Shown here one piece after another: positions 60,792 through 64,000 of a stretch of DNA of 64,000 nt. Both the position numbers and the translations under genes were made by a program. Position 1 is the first letter of the stretch, and each line of letters begins with the position of its first letter. A model generated the notes under the pieces. That model made no database searches. It was not told where the DNA came from and saw nothing but the letters and a program-made list of their open reading frames with translations. Source of the stretch: Ga0077527 sp038106575 (GTDB lineage: Bacteria > Pseudomonadota > Gammaproteobacteria > Burkholderiales > SG8-41); the NCBI GenBank assembly GCA_038106575.1, contig JAYOED010000005.1:1-64000 (forward strand), in the 5' to 3' direction.

Positions 60792-62042
60792 ATGCACACT
60801 TTTGGCCTTATTTTCCTGGTCGCGCTACTCCTGATCGTCGCCACCCGGCTGCGGCTGGCTACCCGCCATGCCGCCCATGTGGCGGCCCACCGCGATGCGG
60901 TGCCGGCGCAGTTCGCCGACGTCATCACCATCGACGCGCACCAGCGCGCCGCGGACTACACCTGCACCAAAACGCGTTTCACAATGATCGGCGTACTGGT
61001 TGAAGCCACCATTGCGCTAACCTTCACCTTCGGCGGCGGACTGCAGGCTCTGCACGGTCTCACCGCGGCATGGTTCGAGCCGGGCATCGTCCGCGGACTG
61101 GCGCTGATCACCTGTGTCGCCGCAATCATGACTATTGTCGACATTCCTCTGAATCTCTACCGCACCTTCGTGATCGAGGAGCATTACGGCTTCAACAAGG
61201 TCACCGTGAAGCTATTCTGGATTGACTTCATCAAGGGACTACTGCTCTCAGCGGCAGTCGGCCTGCCGCTGATCGCGGTCGTACTGTGGCTGATGGCACG
61301 CATGGGTGAATGGTGGTGGCTTTACGCGTGGCTGACATGGATGGCCTTCAACATCACCATGCTCGCGGTGTATCCGACGTGGATCGCGCCGCTATTCAAC
61401 AAATTTTCACCGCTGACCGACGAATCGATAAAGGAACGTGTCGAGCGCCTGCTCGACCGCTGCGGCTTCAAGGTCAAGGGGCTCATGGTGATGGACGGTT
61501 CGCGCCGCTCCAGCCATGGCAACGCCTACTTCACCGGTTTCGGCAAGACCAAGCGCATCGTCTTTTTCGACACCCTGCTCTCCCGCCTCGAGCCGCATGA
61601 AGTCGAAGCCGTGCTGGCCCACGAACTCGGCCATTTCAAGCTCAAGCACGTCGTCAAGCGCATCGCCTGGATCTTTGCAGCCAGCCTGGGCTTTCTCTGG
61701 TTGCTAGGCTGGGTGCTCGACAAGCCGTGGTTCTACCAGGGACTTGGCGTCAGCGACCCCTCGACCGCGATGGCACTGGTGTTGTTCTCGATCGTGGTGC
61801 CGGTGTTCACCTTCGTTTTCCAGCCGCTGAGCGCGATGGTCTCGCGCAAACACGAATTCGAGGCCGACGCCTTCGCCGCGCAGCACACGCCCGCCTCCGA
61901 TCTGATCACCGCGCTGGTCAAGCTCTACAAGGACAACGCCTCGACGCTGACGCCGGATCCACTGCACTCGCTATTCTACGATTCGCATCCGCCAGCCACC
62001 ACCCGCATCGCGCGGCTGCAGCTGGCTGCGGGCGCATGCTAA
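60792..62042 (+). CDS. M48 family zinc metallopeptidase (Ste24-like)
   Basis: 416 residues with about seven membrane helices. AVLAHELGHFKLKHV is the HExxH zinc site, and KHEFEADAFAAQH the third zinc ligand. GSRRSSHGNAYFTGFGKTKR is the family substrate-side strand. This is the Ste24/CAAX-type membrane protease. ATG 60792 is used; GTG 60762 is possible. phhB follows 4 nt later. Confidence 0.93.
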   Translation: MHTFGLIFLVALLLIVATRLRLATRHAAHVAAHRDAVPAQFADVITIDAHQRAADYTCTKTRFTMIGVLVEATIALTFTFGGGLQALHGLTAAWFEPGIVRGLALITCVAAIMTIVDIPLNLYRTFVIEEHYGFNKVTVKLFWIDFIKGLLLSAAVGLPLIAVVLWLMARMGEWWWLYAWLTWMAFNITMLAVYPTWIAPLFNKFSPLTDESIKERVERLLDRCGFKVKGLMVMDGSRRSSHGNAYFTGFGKTKRIVFFDTLLSRLEPHEVEAVLAHELGHFKLKHVVKRIAWIFAASLGFLWLLGWVLDKPWFYQGLGVSDPSTAMALVLFSIVVPVFTFVFQPLSAMVSRKHEFEADAFAAQHTPASDLITALVKLYKDNASTLTPDPLHSLFYDSHPPATTRIARLQLAAGAC

Positions 62043-62045
62043 ACC

Positions 62046-62375
62046 ATGGCTGATCTCGCCCAACGCAAGTGCGTCCCGTGTGAAGGCGGCGTGCCACCTC
62101 TGACCACTGACGAGATTGCGGTGCTGCTCAAGCGCCTGCCGAAATGGCAGGTGGCGTACGGCAAGCTGACACGGACATTCGAATTCCGCAATTACCACGA
62201 GACCATAGCCTTCGTGAACGCTACCGCGTGGATATCCCACTGCGAAGACCATCATCCCGATCTTACGGTCGGCTACAAACAGTGCCGCGTCGATTACATC
62301 ACCCACGCCATCAGCGGTCTGTCCGAAAATGACTTCATCTGTGCAGCCAAGATTGATGCTCTCTTCGACATTTGA
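62046..62375 (+). CDS. phhB: Pterin-4a-carbinolamine dehydratase
   Basis: 109 residues. EFRNYHETIAFVNATAWISH and CEDHHPDLTVGYKQCRVDYI contain the E-D-H-H-P site with the catalytic His residues. It recycles the pterin cofactor of phenylalanine hydroxylase. It lies in the conserved protease-phhB-rsgA order. Confidence 0.95.
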   Translation: MADLAQRKCVPCEGGVPPLTTDEIAVLLKRLPKWQVAYGKLTRTFEFRNYHETIAFVNATAWISHCEDHHPDLTVGYKQCRVDYITHAISGLSENDFICAAKIDALFDI

Positions 62376-62464
62376 TTGGGGTTGGCGATGACCATCCTCG
62401 TCATTTTGGCGTAGGCTAACATGCGAGCAGCGCATGTTAAGACAAGCGCATTCGCGCTTTTCGG

Positions 62465-62522
62465 CTGTAGCCACAACAACTTCATCTGCGCTGCCAAGAT
62501 CGACGCGCTGCTTGAACTCTGA
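62465..62522 (+). repeat. Second copy of the phhB 3' end
   Basis: The text here translates as SHNNFICAAKIDALLEL-stop, compared with SENDFICAAKIDALFDI-stop at the end of phhB 150 bp upstream. About 14 of 17 residues match or are similar. It looks like the tail left from a duplicated phhB gene and directly abuts rsgA. Confidence 0.75.
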
Positions 62523-63405
62523 AACCGCGATACAGGGCCTGGTCACCGCCGTCTTCGGCCGCAGCTTCATCGTCGAATGTGCCGACGGCACCGTACGCGA
62601 ATGTTCGACCCGCGGCAAGCGCATCGACTATGCCTGCGGCGATGCGGTCAGCGTGCTGCCGCAGGGCGAGGGCCAGGGCGTCATCACCGGCTGTTCTCCA
62701 CGTCGCAGCCTGCTCTACCGGTCCGACCAGTGGCGGCAGAAGCTGATCGCCGCCAACGTCACGCAGGCTCTGATGGTGGTGGCACCAGTACCTTCGTTCG
62801 ACCTCGACGTGCTCGACTGCTGCATTGCCGCCGCAGAGCACGCCGGCATCCAGCCGCTGATCGTGCTCAACAAGTCGGACCTACCCGAATCCGCAAAGTC
62901 GGAAACCGCACTGGCCCTATTCACCGGAATAGGCTATCCGCTGCTGAAAATTACGGCGCGCGACAGCGTCGAAGCGCTGCGTCCCCATCTTGCCAGTCAC
63001 CGCAACGTACTGGTCGGCGAATCGGGTATGGGCAAGTCGACCATCCTCAACGGACTGATGCCGCAGGCCGCGGCAGAGACGCAGGATGTCTCGCATGCGC
63101 TAGGCACCGGCAAGCACACGACTTCACATGCGCGGCTCTACCATCTAGATGCGCAGACCGACCTAATCGACACGCCGGGAATGCAGGCCTTCGGCGTCCA
63201 TCATCTCGCCATTGACGAACTAGCCGCAGCATTCGCCGATTTCAGGCCCTATCTCGGACAATGCCGCTTCCGCGACTGCAGACACCTTGAGGAACCGGGC
63301 TGCGTAGTACTGGCAGCACACCAAAAAGGCAGTATCGACACCCGGCGGATGGCGTCGTACCAGTCACTGGCACGCTACAACCTCGCGCATCAAAAAAAAT
63401 TCTGA
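62512..63405 (+). CDS. rsgA: Small ribosomal subunit biogenesis GTPase RsgA
   Basis: 297 residues from TTG 62512. The circularly permuted G domain has IVLNKSDLPES (G4), LVGESGMGKSTILNGL (G1) and DLIDTPGMQAFG (G3) in that order, and the C-terminal zinc knuckle is GQCRFRDCRHLEEPGC. The OB fold opens with IQGLVTAVFGRSFIVE. The frame is open from 62434 but the added residues come from the duplicated phhB tail read in another frame. It checks 30S maturation. Confidence 0.93.
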   Translation: MNSETAIQGLVTAVFGRSFIVECADGTVRECSTRGKRIDYACGDAVSVLPQGEGQGVITGCSPRRSLLYRSDQWRQKLIAANVTQALMVVAPVPSFDLDVLDCCIAAAEHAGIQPLIVLNKSDLPESAKSETALALFTGIGYPLLKITARDSVEALRPHLASHRNVLVGESGMGKSTILNGLMPQAAAETQDVSHALGTGKHTTSHARLYHLDAQTDLIDTPGMQAFGVHHLAIDELAAAFADFRPYLGQCRFRDCRHLEEPGCVVLAAHQKGSIDTRRMASYQSLARYNLAHQKKF

Positions 63406-63430
63406 AGAATGATGTCGCTGGAATCAGCGA

Positions 63431-64000
63431 CTAGAAGGCACGCGCCAGGGAAACCACAAACAGCAGCAACAGCCACAGCGCCAGCGTCCGCCAGATAAGT
63501 CCGACTATGCTGCGCAGGTCTTCGACCTCGACTTCGGCGCCAATGCCCACTTCCGGACGCTGGTGGCGCATACCGTACTCGCGCAACGCGCCGCCGAGCT
63601 TCACACCCAGCGCACCGGCGCCGCTCGCCATTATCACTCCTTCGCTGCCGTGGCCCCAGCTGCGCGCCTGCATCCGCCAGCAATAGGCAGCATCTTCGAA
63701 ATTGCCGGCGACGGAAAAGCTCGCAGCGGTCATCCGCGCTGGCAGCCAGTCGATCCAGTAAAAAATTCGCTCGGCATAAAACGCGAACGCACGCTTCTCC
63801 GGCTCCTGCCGCTTGCCCCAGCGCTCGGACAGCAGGTCGGCTGCGCGGTAGACCACGGGACCGACCGGACCCAGCAGCACGAACCAGAACACTGGCCCCA
63901 GCACGTAACGATGGGCCTGCAGCAGTCCGAGTTCAATCGATACCCGCGCGATATCGACGGCATTCAGTTCGTCGGCTGGAGCACCGCGCCAGCGGCCGAG
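63431..64000 (-). CDS. CobD/CbiB-family membrane protein, C-terminal part (runs off the window)
   Basis: 189 residues are visible; the frame stays open to the window end. RVSIELGLLQAHRYVLGPVF, FYWIDWLPARMTAASFSVAG, NFEDAAYCWRMQARSW and IMASGAGALGVKLGG are landmarks of CobD/CbiB-like proteins. True CbiB makes adenosylcobinamide; the beta-proteobacterial group next to rsgA is less certain in function. It converges on rsgA. Confidence 0.88.
   Translation of the reverse strand, partial: LGRWRGAPADELNAVDIARVSIELGLLQAHRYVLGPVFWFVLLGPVGPVVYRAADLLSERWGKRQEPEKRAFAFYAERIFYWIDWLPARMTAASFSVAGNFEDAAYCWRMQARSWGHGSEGVIMASGAGALGVKLGGALREYGMRHQRPEVGIGAEVEVEDLRSIVGLIWRTLALWLLLLFVVSLARAF

Noticed and set aside
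1..64000. CRISPR arrays, insertion sequences, tRNA or rRNA genes
   Set aside because: No regularly spaced repeats, no transposase-like frames with terminal repeats, and no tRNA T-loop/acceptor pattern or rRNA text were seen on either strand.

Overview
The window reads as a contig from an uncultured betaproteobacterium, most likely in the order Burkholderiales. The evidence is the moderately high GC, the expansion of Bug/TctC-type periplasmic receptors, the blocks trxA-rho-rpmE and orn / Ste24-type M48 protease / phhB / rsgA / cobD-like, the AddA/AddB-like repair pair of the beta-proteobacterial type, and FdxA. Three runs of exactly 10 N (7855-7864, 16077-16086, 56655-56664) are scaffold gaps inside genes, so this is a draft or metagenome assembly.

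Layout. 1-4.3 kb: a partial secreted methyltransferase, a molybdopterin oxidoreductase and a lipid A phosphoethanolamine transferase. 4.4-31.4 kb: accessory catabolic region with MFS carriers, four tripartite-tricarboxylate (TTT) receptors, short-chain dehydrogenases, alpha/beta hydrolases, a class II aldolase, a CMD-family protein, a TauD-like dioxygenase, a split TPP decarboxylase, a sirtuin, and decayed genes. 31.5-37.6 kb: AddA-like and AddB-like double-strand-break repair proteins. 37.6-41 kb: housekeeping fdxA, trxA, rho, rpmE. 41-47 kb: tartrate/malate dehydrogenase, GT39-type transferase, Hsp33, thiolase and a fifth TTT receptor. 47-57 kb: second accessory region with AraC, MFS, a small winged-helix gene, a selenoprotein operon, MscS, a GST and many broken genes. 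57-64 kb: EI24 protein, pgi, orn, M48 protease, phhB, rsgA and a partial cobD-like gene.

Main discovery. At 51968-52513 (minus strand) two apparently separate short frames are one gene of the UGSC (seleno)protein family. Codon 102 is an in-frame TGA exactly at the U of the U-G-S-C motif. A perfect 8-bp stem with a GUG loop begins 11 nt after the UGA, as expected for a bacterial SECIS. The gene lies in a minus-strand gene set with an unrecognised 339-aa cysteine-containing protein, a beta-hydroxyacid-dehydrogenase-like enzyme and a TTT receptor, which suggests a selenium-dependent catabolic or redox module.

Second theme. The accessory regions are full of decaying genes that are easy to miss because the open frames are short: a GGDEF domain with three in-frame stops, a lipoprotein, a TctA permease fragment, an N-formylglutamate amidohydrolase, a gamma-glutamyltransferase tail, an SLC13 permease with an internal deletion, a TfoX-like gene, a CidA/LrgA fragment and an Fe-S protein. 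Three genes also show a single-base change at the expected ATG (ACG, ATT, ATA). Six TTT receptors are present but the only TctA permease is broken. Two paralogous short-chain dehydrogenases have His instead of the catalytic Tyr.
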